64,000 nt of DNA from Telluribacter humicola (GTDB lineage Bacteria; Bacteroidota; Bacteroidia; Cytophagales; Spirosomataceae), in NCBI RefSeq assembly GCF_017355935.1, contig NZ_JAFIQT010000003.1, forward strand, positions 601,480 to 665,479. Direction: 5' to 3'. Below are positions 43,228 to 52,435 of this stretch, in pieces. The notes under the pieces are model-generated. The model was not told the DNA's origin and did no database searches. It saw nothing but the letters and a program-made list of their open reading frames with translations. Position 1 is the stretch's first letter. Each line of letters begins with the position of its first letter. A program made the position numbers and the translations under genes.

Positions 43228-44334
43228 ATGAAACCCTTAGCCCTCCTGCCCCTGCTACTCCTTTCGCTGGCTACATTGGCCCAACGTTCCTCATCTTCAT
43301 CTACCCTAGCCGACACCACTGGCTTTGCTCAAAAGCTGGAAAACCTGCGCCAGCGCTACCAGGTACCTTCGCTATCGGTAGGGATTGTGCACGGAAAGCA
43401 ACTCGTATGGTACCGGGGACTGGGCTATGCAGATCGGGAAAATAAAATTGCCCCCACTGAACATACCGTCTACCATCTGGCTTCTGTCACCAAAACGTTT
43501 GCGTCGGTTATCCTGATGCAGCTGGTGGAGGCAGGCAAGATTAGTCTGGATGAGGCGGTGACGACCTACGGTATTCAACTGGGAGCCCGCTGGGGCAATG
43601 ATGACCGCATCAAACTTAAGCACCTGCTCACCCATACGGCTCAGGGCAATACCTTTAATAGCTTCAAACCCGGGTACAGCTTCGGCTACAACGGCGACTA
43701 CTACAATCAGCTGGGCATACCCATTGAAAAAGAGGCTGGCGTTTCCTTTGGTGAACTTGTAGTAAATAATATTATTAAGCCGCTTCACCTCATGCACACC
43801 GCCCCTAACATAGATGATAGTACTAACTTTGCCCTGACGGGCTACAACCGGGAGCAGTACCGTCAGCTGATAGCTAAGCCCTATGACCTGCAGGAAGGTG
43901 AGCTGGTACCCATCACGTATCCTCCGCACTTCGGCCCGGCGGCGGGACTTATGTCGTGCGTAAGCGATCTGGCCGCGTACTCGGTAGCTATTGACGAGCA
44001 GCAGTGGTTGCAGCCTGCTACCTGGGAGCAGGTATTTACCCCCTTTCGGTCGCCTAAAAATAAAGCCCTACCCTATGGGTACGGCTGGTTTATACAATCC
44101 TACAAGGGTATGAAGATGATGTGGCATACCGGCTGGTGGCAGGGGAATTCATCCCTACTGGTGAAAATCCCCGAGCGAGACCTGACGCTGATTATCCTGG
44201 CTAACTCGCAGGACCTGAGCCGCCCCTTCTACGCTAAATTCGATATTTTCAGGACCAACCCCAGCCTGCAGAAGGACCTGCGAGCCTCGGCTTTTGCTAA
44301 AGCCTTTCTGGATCAGTTTGTCAGTAAGCGTTGA
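43228..44334 (+). CDS. Serine hydrolase, class C beta-lactamase/esterase family
   Basis: Exported 368-residue penicillin-binding-protein-like hydrolase. Signal peptide about 1-19 (TLAQ). Nucleophile S86 in SVTK (86-89). Where the family has YxN the sequence reads YNG (154-156). The third motif is HTG in WHTGWW near the C-terminus. Substrate is unknown; many such proteins are esterases or D-aminopeptidases, not antibiotic resistance enzymes. No resistance claim is made. Divergent from the FAH-fold gene. Confidence 0.85.
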   Translation: MKPLALLPLLLLSLATLAQRSSSSSTLADTTGFAQKLENLRQRYQVPSLSVGIVHGKQLVWYRGLGYADRENKIAPTEHTVYHLASVTKTFASVILMQLVEAGKISLDEAVTTYGIQLGARWGNDDRIKLKHLLTHTAQGNTFNSFKPGYSFGYNGDYYNQLGIPIEKEAGVSFGELVVNNIIKPLHLMHTAPNIDDSTNFALTGYNREQYRQLIAKPYDLQEGELVPITYPPHFGPAAGLMSCVSDLAAYSVAIDEQQWLQPATWEQVFTPFRSPKNKALPYGYGWFIQSYKGMKMMWHTGWWQGNSSLLVKIPERDLTLIILANSQDLSRPFYAKFDIFRTNPSLQKDLRASAFAKAFLDQFVSKR

Positions 44335-44355
44335 AGCAGAAGGGGTAGTAGAGGC

Positions 44356-45525
44356 TTAATATACAAACTCGCCCACCTCGCTCCGGATGGTTACCTGCTT
44401 CTGCTCAGCGGCTTCTACCCTACCTATTACCTGCGCTTCGATGCCAAATGACTGCGACAGCTCCACTACGCGCTGAGCGTATGGCTCGGGCAGGTATACT
44501 TCCAGGCGATGTCCCATGTTGAATACCTTGTACATTTCCTGCCAGCTGGTACCACTCTCGGCCTGGATGAGCCGGAACAGCGGAGGTATAGGCAGGAGGT
44601 TATCTTTAATGACATGTAGGTTATCAATGAAGTGAAGTATCTTGGTCTGAGCACCGCCGCTGCAGTGTACCATGCCATGGATGTGCGGACGCAGTTCATC
44701 CAGCAGGGCTTTGGCTACGGGTGCGTAGGTTCGGGTAGGCGATAGCACCAGTTGGCCTACGTTGAGCGGAGTACCTTCTACCGCATCGGTCAGGCGGCGG
44801 GAGCCGCTGTATACCAGATCTGCATTCACCTCCGGGTCAAAGCTCTCGGGATAGGCACTAGCCAGGTACTTGCCCAGTACGTCGTGCCGGGCCGAGGTAA
44901 GACCGTTGCTGCCCATACCACCGTTGTAGCTACTCTCATAGGTAGCCTGTCCGTACGAGGCCAGGCCTACGATTACGTCACCGGCCTGTATATTGGCGTT
45001 GTCTACTACCTCGGCACGTTTCATCCGAGCGATGACGGTACTATTCACCGTTACGGTACGTACCAGATCACCTACATCGGCGGTTTCGCCACCAGTACTA
45101 TATATCTCTACGCCGTGGCTGCGAAGCATCGCCAGTACCTCTTCGGTACCGTTGATGATCTCGGCTATTACTTCACCGGGTATCTTATTCTTATTGCGGT
45201 CAATGGTAGAAGACAGCAGCATCGGCCCTGTCGCTCCCACGCACAGCAGATCATCCGTATTCATCACTACCGCATCCTGCGCGATACCTTTCCATACCGA
45301 TAAGTCGCCGGTTTCTTTCCAGTAGAGGTACGCCAGGGAAGTCTTGGTACCGGCTCCGTCGGCGTGCATGATGGTACAGTACTCAGGATCACCAGCCAGG
45401 GTATCGGGTACTATCTTGCAGAAGGCTTTCGGGAAAATGCCTTTATCAATGTTGGCAATAGCCTTGTGCACATCTTCTTTGGTAGCAGATACGCCTCGTT
45501 GCAGGTAGCGATCAGTAGGATTCAT
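44356..45525 (-). CDS. purM: Phosphoribosylformylglycinamidine cyclo-ligase (AIR synthetase)
   Basis: Cytoplasmic purine enzyme, FGAM plus ATP to AIR. I use the ATG at 45525 (MNPTDRYLQRGVSATKEDV, 389 residues). The alternative Met at 45570 would place a TACCTTTG -7 box (45568-45575) inside the coding region. PurM-fold motifs HADGAGTKTSLAYLYW, STGGETADVGDL and HCSGGAQTKI are seen. This longer Bacteroidota type is about 40 residues longer than E. coli PurM. Confidence 0.93.
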   Translation of the reverse strand: MNPTDRYLQRGVSATKEDVHKAIANIDKGIFPKAFCKIVPDTLAGDPEYCTIMHADGAGTKTSLAYLYWKETGDLSVWKGIAQDAVVMNTDDLLCVGATGPMLLSSTIDRNKNKIPGEVIAEIINGTEEVLAMLRSHGVEIYSTGGETADVGDLVRTVTVNSTVIARMKRAEVVDNANIQAGDVIVGLASYGQATYESSYNGGMGSNGLTSARHDVLGKYLASAYPESFDPEVNADLVYSGSRRLTDAVEGTPLNVGQLVLSPTRTYAPVAKALLDELRPHIHGMVHCSGGAQTKILHFIDNLHVIKDNLLPIPPLFRLIQAESGTSWQEMYKVFNMGHRLEVYLPEPYAQRVVELSQSFGIEAQVIGRVEAAEQKQVTIRSEVGEFVY

Positions 45526-45567
45526 GCGAACCGACAGTTTTGAATAACAGGTTGATTGAATAAAGTA

Positions 45568-45575
45568 CAAAGGTA
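45568..45575 (-). promoter_or_regulatory. purM -7 promoter element
   Basis: TACCTTTG, exact match to TAnnTTTG, 42 nt upstream of the chosen start. -33 TTG is not evident. Confidence 0.55.
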
Positions 45576-45697
45576 GAAAAAAAGGCGGGGAAGGAGTTGA
45601 TAGCCGGGTAAATGAAGTAGGTATCGCTCTTTGGCATGAAGAGGTACATCATAATTCCTCTATGTATTACATTAAGTACTAATCAACTCTCTTACTC

Positions 45698-46654
45698 ATG
45701 CTGCGTATTGCTGTACTCGCTTTTTTCTTAGGACTCATGGTAGCTCCCTCCTTTGCCCAAACCAAACAAAAAGTAATTTTCGACTGCGACCTGGGCGATG
45801 ATATTGACGATGCCTTCGCGCTGGCGCTGGTAGTAGCTAACGACCAGTTCGACGTACTAGGTATCACCACTACCTATGGCCGTACCAACGACCGCGCCGA
45901 ACTAGCCTGTAAGATGCTCTATGAACTGGGATTGGAAAAGATACCCGTAGCCGTAGGCCGCAACACCAGCAGCACCAGCGAGCGCGCCAACTGGTACGCT
46001 GACCAGTACTACTGGTCCAAAGGATTCAATAAAGTAAAGCCCATCCAGAAGCCCGCCGCTGATTTTATCATTGAGCAGATCCGGAAGTACCCCAACGAGG
46101 TAGTAGTGATATCGGTAGGTCCCGTGACCAACATGGCCGATGTGATCAAGAAAGACCCGCAGGCGCTGAAGATGGCCAAAAAGGTGTACGCCATGTTTGG
46201 CTCGTTTTACATTGGCTACAACTACAGCCCCACCATCAATAAGGAGTGGAACGTGGTGGCCGACGTAGAATCAGCTAAAACCTTTGTGAACAACAGCGGC
46301 ATCAACATTACCTACGCCGGACTGGACATCACGACCTTTGTAAAAGCCGATAAGGCCTACCGCGAGAAGATGCTCTACCGCCAGAGCCCGCTTACCAACG
46401 GTATTTTGGGACTGCACAGCCTCTGGAACTACAACGTGGACCCGACGCTCTATGACGCCGTGGCGGTAGGGATGGTACTATGGCCGGACCTGTTCAAGAC
46501 CAAGCCTATGCACGTGATCGTTGATAACGAAGGGTACACCCGCATGGACGAAAGCAAAACGCCTAACGGAGAGGTTGGTGTCTCCATTGATAAAGAAGGC
46601 TTCCTCAAACGCCTCATGGAGGTGTACCTTAAGCAAAATCTTGGACGCTATTAA
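45698..46654 (+). CDS. Exported inosine/uridine-preferring nucleoside hydrolase
   Basis: 318-residue hydrolase cleaving the N-glycosidic bond of nucleosides, made in an exported form with a signal peptide ending SFA/Q at 20. The Asp cluster DCDLGDDIDDAF (29-40) binds calcium as in the family, and ISVGPVTNMADVI carries the usual GPLTN-like element. Periplasmic location suggests scavenging of external nucleosides; upp at 23 kb would use uracil released. Only 3 nt separate it from the convergent oxidoreductase gene. Confidence 0.9.
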   Translation: MLRIAVLAFFLGLMVAPSFAQTKQKVIFDCDLGDDIDDAFALALVVANDQFDVLGITTTYGRTNDRAELACKMLYELGLEKIPVAVGRNTSSTSERANWYADQYYWSKGFNKVKPIQKPAADFIIEQIRKYPNEVVVISVGPVTNMADVIKKDPQALKMAKKVYAMFGSFYIGYNYSPTINKEWNVVADVESAKTFVNNSGINITYAGLDITTFVKADKAYREKMLYRQSPLTNGILGLHSLWNYNVDPTLYDAVAVGMVLWPDLFKTKPMHVIVDNEGYTRMDESKTPNGEVGVSIDKEGFLKRLMEVYLKQNLGRY

Positions 46655-46657
46655 TAT

Positions 46658-47656
46658 CTACGCATCAAACGCTTCGTAGCGGAGTCCCATTTCGCTACGA
46701 ATGCTGTCGAGAAGCTGAATCAAATCGAGGCTGTGATCCAGCGACCACTCAGGACATTCGGTCAGTCCCTGTGACAGGCAACGGCCCACGGCCTCTATTT
46801 CATAGCCATAACCCCAGGTCTCGCGCTCGAAGCTGAACTCCTGAGTCTCCACCTCGCGGCCTTCGCCGTATAGCTCCAGCGTCATGCCCTGGCTCTCGTG
46901 CCAGCGGCCATGTACCTTAATATTCCCCTTCTCGCCGTATACCCAACCTTCACAGGCGGTCTTAGCCATAAAAGTCGAGTCCAGAAAAGCGAATTGTTTC
47001 TCGCCATAGGTCATCACCATACCGTTGGAAGCATCCACGCCCGTTTCGCTGAATATGGCCGAAGCTTTCAGCGTAGTAGGCATGCCCAGGTGCAGGTACG
47101 ACCAGAACACTGGGTAAATCCCAATATCCAGTAGGGCTCCGCCTCCCAGCGCCGGGCTGAACAAACGATTAGTCACGTCATAAGGACCTTTGAAACCAAA
47201 GTCAGCCTTTACCCCCAGTACCTTCCCGATTACCCCCTGCTCTATCAGTTCCAGCGTCTTAAGCGTGGTAGGCATGAAGCGGGTCCACAGCGCTTCCATC
47301 AGAAAAACCTTTTTCTCCCGGGCCTTCCGCACCATCTCCTCTACCTGCTGGCGGTTCATGGCGAAGGGCTTTTCGCACAGGACCGCCACGCCTGCGTTGA
47401 GGCAAAGCATGGTATGTTCAAAGTGACCTATGTGGGGAGAGGCAATGTAGACGATATCCAGCTCCGGGCAGGTGAGCAGCTCTTCGTAGCTGCCGTAGGC
47501 GTAGGGGGCACCGTATTCTTTGGCAAATTCCTGCGCCCGTTCCAGATTACGTGAGCCTACGGCTGTAAGGCGGGCATTGGGTGTCCTAACCAGGTCTTGT
47601 GCAAATTTATGGGCGATGCGGCCGGGGGCCAGTATGCCCCAACGAATAGGATTCAT
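46658..47656 (-). CDS. Gfo/Idh/MocA-family oxidoreductase
   Basis: 332-residue cytoplasmic NAD(P)-dependent sugar or inositol dehydrogenase. N-terminal Rossmann segment WGILAPGRIAHKFAQDL, catalytic lysine in CEKPFAMN, and the C-terminal alpha/beta domain with the GGGALLDIGIYPVFW strand typical of the dimeric dihydrodiol dehydrogenase-like branch. Substrate unknown. Alone on its strand. Confidence 0.92.
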   Translation of the reverse strand: MNPIRWGILAPGRIAHKFAQDLVRTPNARLTAVGSRNLERAQEFAKEYGAPYAYGSYEELLTCPELDIVYIASPHIGHFEHTMLCLNAGVAVLCEKPFAMNRQQVEEMVRKAREKKVFLMEALWTRFMPTTLKTLELIEQGVIGKVLGVKADFGFKGPYDVTNRLFSPALGGGALLDIGIYPVFWSYLHLGMPTTLKASAIFSETGVDASNGMVMTYGEKQFAFLDSTFMAKTACEGWVYGEKGNIKVHGRWHESQGMTLELYGEGREVETQEFSFERETWGYGYEIEAVGRCLSQGLTECPEWSLDHSLDLIQLLDSIRSEMGLRYEAFDA

Positions 47657-47756
47657 AGGATTGGGTATAGGTAGATTTGGTAAGACTTCTAGAATAGTAT
47701 TTCTTTACATTTAAGACTACAAGCTATCCGCTTTTGTACAGTAATCCAAATCCGCC

Positions 47757-48335
47757 ATGGCTACCATCCGTCCCGAGGCTTCCCAACGCATCGACACATA
47801 TATCAGCGAAGCCGCTCCCTTCGCCCAGACCATTCTGACCCGTATCCGACAGCTGATTCACGAGAGTATACCTGATATTAAGGAAGACTGGAAATGGGGA
47901 CCCAACTTCCACCTCAACGGAATGGTATGTGGCTTTTGGGCCCTCAAAGGTCATACTTCTATGAACTTCTACAAGGGCGCCGCTATGTCAGACCGCCACG
48001 GCTTGTTTTCCCATGGCCTCGACAATGAAAAAATGCGCATGATCCAGTACCGCGACATCAGCGAAATCAACGAAGCCCAGCTCATCGATTACCTCAAAGA
48101 AGCCGCCCAACTCAACCGCGACGGCGTAACCATCGCTCCGGCCAGCCGCACCCCCGAAGTACCTGACCTACTTCAACAACACCTGGTACAGCATGAGTTA
48201 AGTGAAGTATTTGATAAGTTGACCTACACGCACCGCAAGGAGTACATCCAGTGGATTACCGGAGCTAAAAAAGAAGAAACCCGCCAGCGACGTTTAGAGA
48301 AGATAGTAGAGATGCTGCGGGAGAAGGTGAAGTAG
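47757..48335 (+). CDS. DUF1801 / YdeI-OmdA-like protein
   Basis: 192-residue cytoplasmic protein. Residues about 10-120 form the YdhG/DUF1801 alpha/beta fold (ESIPDIKEDWKWGPNFHLNG and MNFYKGAAMSD), and the C-terminal 70 residues carry the YdeI/OmpD-associated helical segment (LTYTHRKEYIQWITGAKKEETRQRRLEKIVEML). Proteins with this pair of domains are often called bacteriocin-protection or YdeI family; no biochemical role can be derived. Confidence 0.85.
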   Translation: MATIRPEASQRIDTYISEAAPFAQTILTRIRQLIHESIPDIKEDWKWGPNFHLNGMVCGFWALKGHTSMNFYKGAAMSDRHGLFSHGLDNEKMRMIQYRDISEINEAQLIDYLKEAAQLNRDGVTIAPASRTPEVPDLLQQHLVQHELSEVFDKLTYTHRKEYIQWITGAKKEETRQRRLEKIVEMLREKVK

Positions 48336-48338
48336 GGA

Positions 48339-48380
48339 GTGAGCTATTAGCTGTTAGGTATTAGCTTTTAGCTTATTCTA
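48339..48380. repeat. Heptad-periodic repeat, locus 3
   Basis: Units aTTAGCT, gTTAGGT, aTTAGCT, tTTAGCT (48346-48373) follow directly, with weaker flanking units; they adjoin the nested hairpin at 48380-48433 between convergent genes. Confidence 0.6.
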
Positions 48381-48433
48381 CCACAGAGGTACACGGAGTA
48401 AACTCCGTGCTAAAACTCTTTTACCTCTGTGGT
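48380..48433. terminator. Nested inverted-repeat element (dispersed ACCACAGAGG type), probable bidirectional terminator
   Basis: Outer arms ACCACAGAGGTA and TACCTCTGTGGT (48380-48391, 48422-48433, perfect 12 bp) enclose an inner hairpin CACGGAGT/ACTCCGTG (48392-48399, 48402-48409). A run of A follows at 48435. I recognise ACCACAGAGG..CACGGAG as a motif dispersed in several bacterial phyla. It separates the YdeI-like gene and folK. Confidence 0.65.
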
Positions 48434-48441
48434 TAAAAAAT

Positions 48442-48927
48442 TCATTCACTCAACAAAACTACTTCTCCACTATCACTGCATTGCTCTAATAACCTGGCAT
48501 TATCTACGCCTAGTACCGGATGTACAAAATCAGGGGCTATTTCGGCCAAGGGAACCAGGGCGAAGCGGCGCTCGTGCAGGCGCGGATGCGGCAGGGTCAG
48601 GCGGGCAGAATCCATTACCAGACTGCCGTAGTACAGCATATCAATATCTATATCGCGGGCGCCCCAGCGCTCATAGCGGATACGTCCCAGCTCATGCTCA
48701 ATATCCAGCAGGTGGCGAAGTACCTCCTCAGGGGCCAGCTCTGTCTCCACCGCCAGTACCTTATTTAGAAAAGCCGGCTGCTCTTCCACGCCCCAGGGAG
48801 CTGTTTGGTACACCGACGACCCTTTCGTGACCGCTCCGACGCGCTCACCGATCAGGGTAGCTGCACGTTGTATAGTACTCAGGCGGTCACCCAAGTTAGC
48901 ACCAAGAATCAGATAGATAGTAGCCAA
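48442..48927 (-). CDS. folK: 2-amino-4-hydroxy-6-hydroxymethyldihydropteridine pyrophosphokinase
   Basis: Cytoplasmic folate-pathway kinase of 161 residues. The start is TTG at 48927 (reading MATIYLILGANLGD); no ATG in frame keeps the conserved YLxLGxNLGD strand. Further motifs: YQTAPWG, FLNKVLAVET, the catalytic Asp pair in RWGARDIDIDML, and LPHPRLHERRFAL. Unlike many bacteria there is no folB or folP beside it. Confidence 0.95.
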   Translation of the reverse strand: MATIYLILGANLGDRLSTIQRAATLIGERVGAVTKGSSVYQTAPWGVEEQPAFLNKVLAVETELAPEEVLRHLLDIEHELGRIRYERWGARDIDIDMLYYGSLVMDSARLTLPHPRLHERRFALVPLAEIAPDFVHPVLGVDNARLLEQCSDSGEVVLLSE

Positions 48928-49015
48928 AAGTTTCGTAATTTAGGGGATTGGTTTAGGGGGTAAATTACCGAAGAAAGCGGGAATTTAACTACCCCCGCCC
49001 TGGTTTGTGTAGTAG

Positions 49016-49023
49016 TACTTTTG
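49016..49023 (+). promoter_or_regulatory. recQ -7-like element next to the start
   Basis: TACTTTTG matches TAnnTTTG and ends 9 nt before the recQ ATG at 49033; transcription would begin within a few bases of the start codon. No clear -33. Confidence 0.4.
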
Positions 49024-49032
49024 ACAGTTGCC

Positions 49033-51186
49033 ATGTCCCTCACCAAAGAACAAGCGCTTAAGCAATACTTCGGATACGACTCTTTCCGTCCCCAGCAAGC
49101 AGAAATCATAGATACCGTACTATCCGGCGAGGACTGCCTGGTACTCATGCCTACGGGCGGTGGTAAATCCATCTGTTACCAGATTCCGGCTCTGCTCTGT
49201 GACGGGTTGACCATAGTGATTTCCCCCCTCATTGCTCTCATGAAAGATCAGGTAGAGGCGCTACGCAGCAACGGCGTTAGTGCGGCCTACCTCAATTCAT
49301 CCCTTTCCGGCAGCGAGCAGGACTCGGTGCTGTGGCAGGCCAAGCTGGGTGAATTGAAACTCCTTTATATAGCGCCCGAGCGTTTATTCTCGGGTAATAC
49401 TTTTGAAGCCCTGCGCGAATGGAACGTAAAGTTGTTTGCTATTGATGAGTCGCACTGTATCTCGTCGTGGGGACACGATTTCCGGCCTGAGTACCGCCAG
49501 CTCACTGTACTGAAACAACGCTTTCCCGATGTACCTGTAGTAGCCCTGACCGCTACTGCCGACCGCGTCACGCGCCGTGATATCCTGAAACAGATCGGCT
49601 CCGAAAAGGCGAAAACTTTTGTGTCCAGCTTTGACCGGCCCAACCTGAGCCTGACGGTACTTCCCGGACGTAAACGCTTGCAGCAGATTCAGGCTTTCCT
49701 CCTGAAACACCCCAATCAGCCGGGTATTATCTACTGCCTCAGCCGCAAAGCGACCGAAACCGTTGCCGCGGGCCTGCAGAACGCAGGCTTCAAGGCTGAG
49801 TGCTACCATGCCGGCCTCACCGGCGACCAGCGCTCGCGGGTGCAGGAGCAGTTTCTGCGCGATGATATCCAGATTATCGTAGCGACCATCGCCTTCGGAA
49901 TGGGGATTGACAAATCCAACGTCCGCTGGGTCATTCACTACAATCTGCCTTCCAATGTGGAGAGCTTTTATCAAGAGATTGGCCGGGCCGGACGGGATGG
50001 TGCTCCCGCCGAAACGGTACTTTTTTATAGCTACCAGGATATCATCACCCGGCAGGACATGATCCTGAACTCGGGGCAGTCGGAGGACCAGAAGGAACTG
50101 ATGCAGGCCAAGCTCAACCGCATGAAGCAGTACGCCGAGGCGGATATATGCCGCCGTCGCATCCTGCTCAGCTACTTCAACGAGTCCATTCTGGAAGACT
50201 GCGGCAACTGCGACGTGTGCCGTAATCCACGTACTCGTTTTGACGGTACTACCATCGCTCAGAAAGCCCTTTCGGCCATTGCGCGTACCAAAGAGAGCAT
50301 AGCCATGGGTATGCTCATCGATATCATGCGCGGCAGTCGCAACCGCAACGTCCTGCACCACGGCTACGACAAGCTACCTACCTTCGGCGTCGGCCACGAC
50401 CTGCGGGGGGAAGAGTGGGCCGAGTACCTCGGGCAGCTCCTCAACCTGGGCGTCATGGATATTGCCTACGATGAGGGCCACGTATTTAAGCTGAATCCGC
50501 TCAGCTGGCAGGTACTCAAAGGCGAGCACAAGCCTGAGCTGGTGAAGTTTATCCCGCTGGCGGAGCGTAAAGCCAAAGAAGAAGAACTGGTACCGAAGGA
50601 GAAGCCCAAGCAGGAGATTATCAAGGATGCCTTGTTTGAGCGGCTGCGTCTGCTCCGCAAGCAGATGGCTGATGCCCTGGCTGTACCTCCTTATGTCATA
50701 TTCAGTGATGCGACCCTGTCGGAGATGGCGCAGAAAAAGCCTATATCTGAAGCGCAGATGAAAGCCGTGGCCGGAGTAGGTGCCGAGAAATACCGCCGCT
50801 ACGGCGACGTATTCATCAAAGAGATTGTAAACTTTGCCAAGGAACATACCAAACCGGGTACCCGTGTGGTAAAGGGCATGACCTACCTCCATACGCTGGA
50901 ACTGTATAAGGACGGCTACACCCTGGACGACATGGCCCAGCAGCGCGGCCTTAGCGCCTCTACCATTGCCGCCCACCTCATTAAGCTCCGGGAAGAAGGG
51001 CACGGGGTAAAGCTGCGCGATATGATTCCGGATAGAGTCTACCTCAGCATCATGGACGGCGTGCGGGCCATCAACTACCAGCCCGGCGATCCGGTAACGC
51101 CTCTGTTCGAGTACCTGGAGGAGCGCTACGACTACGCACAAATCCGGCTGGCGATAGCCATCTGGCAGGAAGAGGGGGAAGGGTAG
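49033..51186 (+). CDS. recQ: ATP-dependent DNA helicase RecQ
   Basis: Superfamily 2 3'-5' helicase in recombination repair, 717 residues from the ATG at 49033 (a TTG at 49021 also opens the frame but lies within the -7 box). Walker A TGGGKS (41-46), DESH box (138-141), motif VI QEIGRAGRDG, the RQC zinc cluster cysteines in ADICRRRIL and CGNCDVC, an HRDC domain (about 525-600) and a C-terminal helix-turn-helix (LDDMAQQRGLSASTIAAHL). The full E. coli-type layout plus HTH_40-like tail is present. OpgC-like gene follows 76 nt downstream. Confidence 0.96.
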   Translation: MSLTKEQALKQYFGYDSFRPQQAEIIDTVLSGEDCLVLMPTGGGKSICYQIPALLCDGLTIVISPLIALMKDQVEALRSNGVSAAYLNSSLSGSEQDSVLWQAKLGELKLLYIAPERLFSGNTFEALREWNVKLFAIDESHCISSWGHDFRPEYRQLTVLKQRFPDVPVVALTATADRVTRRDILKQIGSEKAKTFVSSFDRPNLSLTVLPGRKRLQQIQAFLLKHPNQPGIIYCLSRKATETVAAGLQNAGFKAECYHAGLTGDQRSRVQEQFLRDDIQIIVATIAFGMGIDKSNVRWVIHYNLPSNVESFYQEIGRAGRDGAPAETVLFYSYQDIITRQDMILNSGQSEDQKELMQAKLNRMKQYAEADICRRRILLSYFNESILEDCGNCDVCRNPRTRFDGTTIAQKALSAIARTKESIAMGMLIDIMRGSRNRNVLHHGYDKLPTFGVGHDLRGEEWAEYLGQLLNLGVMDIAYDEGHVFKLNPLSWQVLKGEHKPELVKFIPLAERKAKEEELVPKEKPKQEIIKDALFERLRLLRKQMADALAVPPYVIFSDATLSEMAQKKPISEAQMKAVAGVGAEKYRRYGDVFIKEIVNFAKEHTKPGTRVVKGMTYLHTLELYKDGYTLDDMAQQRGLSASTIAAHLIKLREEGHGVKLRDMIPDRVYLSIMDGVRAINYQPGDPVTPLFEYLEERYDYAQIRLAIAIWQEEGEG

Positions 51187-51262
51187 ATTATGGGAGTATA
51201 GGCTTATTTATCAGCAAAGGCAGAGAAATTCTAAGCCTATTAAATTAATACTTATTTGTGGT

Positions 51263-52435
51263 ATGGGACGTAATCACCAGATAGACTTTTTCAGGGGCTT
51301 TCTTTTGGTGCTTATTACCTTCAACCACTTTATATCGGAAAACAATGTACTTATACGGTTTACCTCCGAAGGCATCGGGTGGATAACTGGCGCTTTTGGC
51401 TTTGTTTTCTTATCTGGCTTTACGGTGGGCCTGGTCTACACGAACAAGTTTCGGCAGAAAGGGGAAGAATTCACTTATAAAACAGCCTACAACAGGGCCT
51501 GGCTTGTCTACAAATACCACATAGTGGTACTTCTGCTTACTATAGGCTTACTCTTTACACTGGGCTATGTCAGGCAGTATTGGGAGCAGCCCTACACCGC
51601 TATGCTAACAAAACCAGCCCTGGCCGCGGGTCTTGGGGCACTGCTGCTTTATCAACCAAGGAACCTGGACGTTCTTCCCATGTACACCCTATTCCTGTTG
51701 TTTGTCCCCTGGATCATTATTTCACTACACAAAGGAACGACCTCGCAGCTACGGGTGCTCGTTGTATCCCTTATCCTGTACCTGATAGGCACCTTCCAAA
51801 TCATCCAGATCAGCTTTGAGCAATTTAGCTGGGGCAAGTGGGTAGATACTGGTACTTTTGATATACTTAGCTGGCAACTCATTTTTGTGGCCGGCATCTT
51901 TTTGGGTTATATCTCCTTTGACGATAAGCTTAGCTCTTACCTGAACCGGCCTTTTGTACTCTATAGCGCCATTGCTGTTACACTGCTCTTTTTCATACAC
52001 CGCAACCTGCTAACCCCACGGCTGGTTGAGCCAAAAAGCATTGAACAGGTGTTGTATTGGACCAGCAGGAAGTACTTGCGCCCTCCCCGGTTATTAAATA
52101 TCGCAGCCATATTTGTTATAATTCGTCACCTGATGGTAAGGTACCCTAATTGGTTTCAATACAGGCCACTGATGTACCTGGGGAAGAATTCAATAGAAGT
52201 CTTCTCCTTTCATATTGTAGTGGTAATTCTGCTCAGGCCTATCAATCCTTACCTCAACCGTATTTTCTCTTTACCTGCATTCGGCAAATACTACTTCTTT
52301 CCCCTGGAAACCCTATTAGCCTTTGTAGTAGTGGCTAGTCTTTTTCTGGCTCCTACTATCTGGGAAAAGTCTTCCTACTACTATAAGAAAATCAAACTGC
52401 TGCGGGGTAACAACGATTCGGAAAAATTAAGGTAA
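51263..52435 (+). CDS. OpgC-like polytopic membrane acyltransferase
   Basis: 390-residue inner-membrane protein with about ten hydrophobic helices. Opening MGRNHQIDFFRGFLLVLITFNH and GFVFLSGFTVGLVYTNKFRQ are the hallmark of the OpgC/acyltransferase-3-related family, which succinylates or acylates periplasmic glucans. The loop AFGFVFLSG and basic cytoplasmic turns agree. Whether an osmoregulated glucan is the target here is unknown. It overlaps the convergent GNAT gene by 9 nt at the 3' end. Confidence 0.85.
   Translation: MGRNHQIDFFRGFLLVLITFNHFISENNVLIRFTSEGIGWITGAFGFVFLSGFTVGLVYTNKFRQKGEEFTYKTAYNRAWLVYKYHIVVLLLTIGLLFTLGYVRQYWEQPYTAMLTKPALAAGLGALLLYQPRNLDVLPMYTLFLLFVPWIIISLHKGTTSQLRVLVVSLILYLIGTFQIIQISFEQFSWGKWVDTGTFDILSWQLIFVAGIFLGYISFDDKLSSYLNRPFVLYSAIAVTLLFFIHRNLLTPRLVEPKSIEQVLYWTSRKYLRPPRLLNIAAIFVIIRHLMVRYPNWFQYRPLMYLGKNSIEVFSFHIVVVILLRPINPYLNRIFSLPAFGKYYFFPLETLLAFVVVASLFLAPTIWEKSSYYYKKIKLLRGNNDSEKLR

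Noticed and set aside
43228..44334. Antibiotic resistance beta-lactamase
   Set aside because: Family members are mostly esterases or peptidases; the YxN motif is altered and no context supports resistance.
49384..50361. 325-codon open frame opposite recQ
   Set aside because: Shadow in a GC-rich conserved gene; the sense strand carries all helicase motifs.
50374..51141. 255-codon antisense frame opposite the recQ 3' half
   Set aside because: Same reason; composition follows the recQ codons in reverse.
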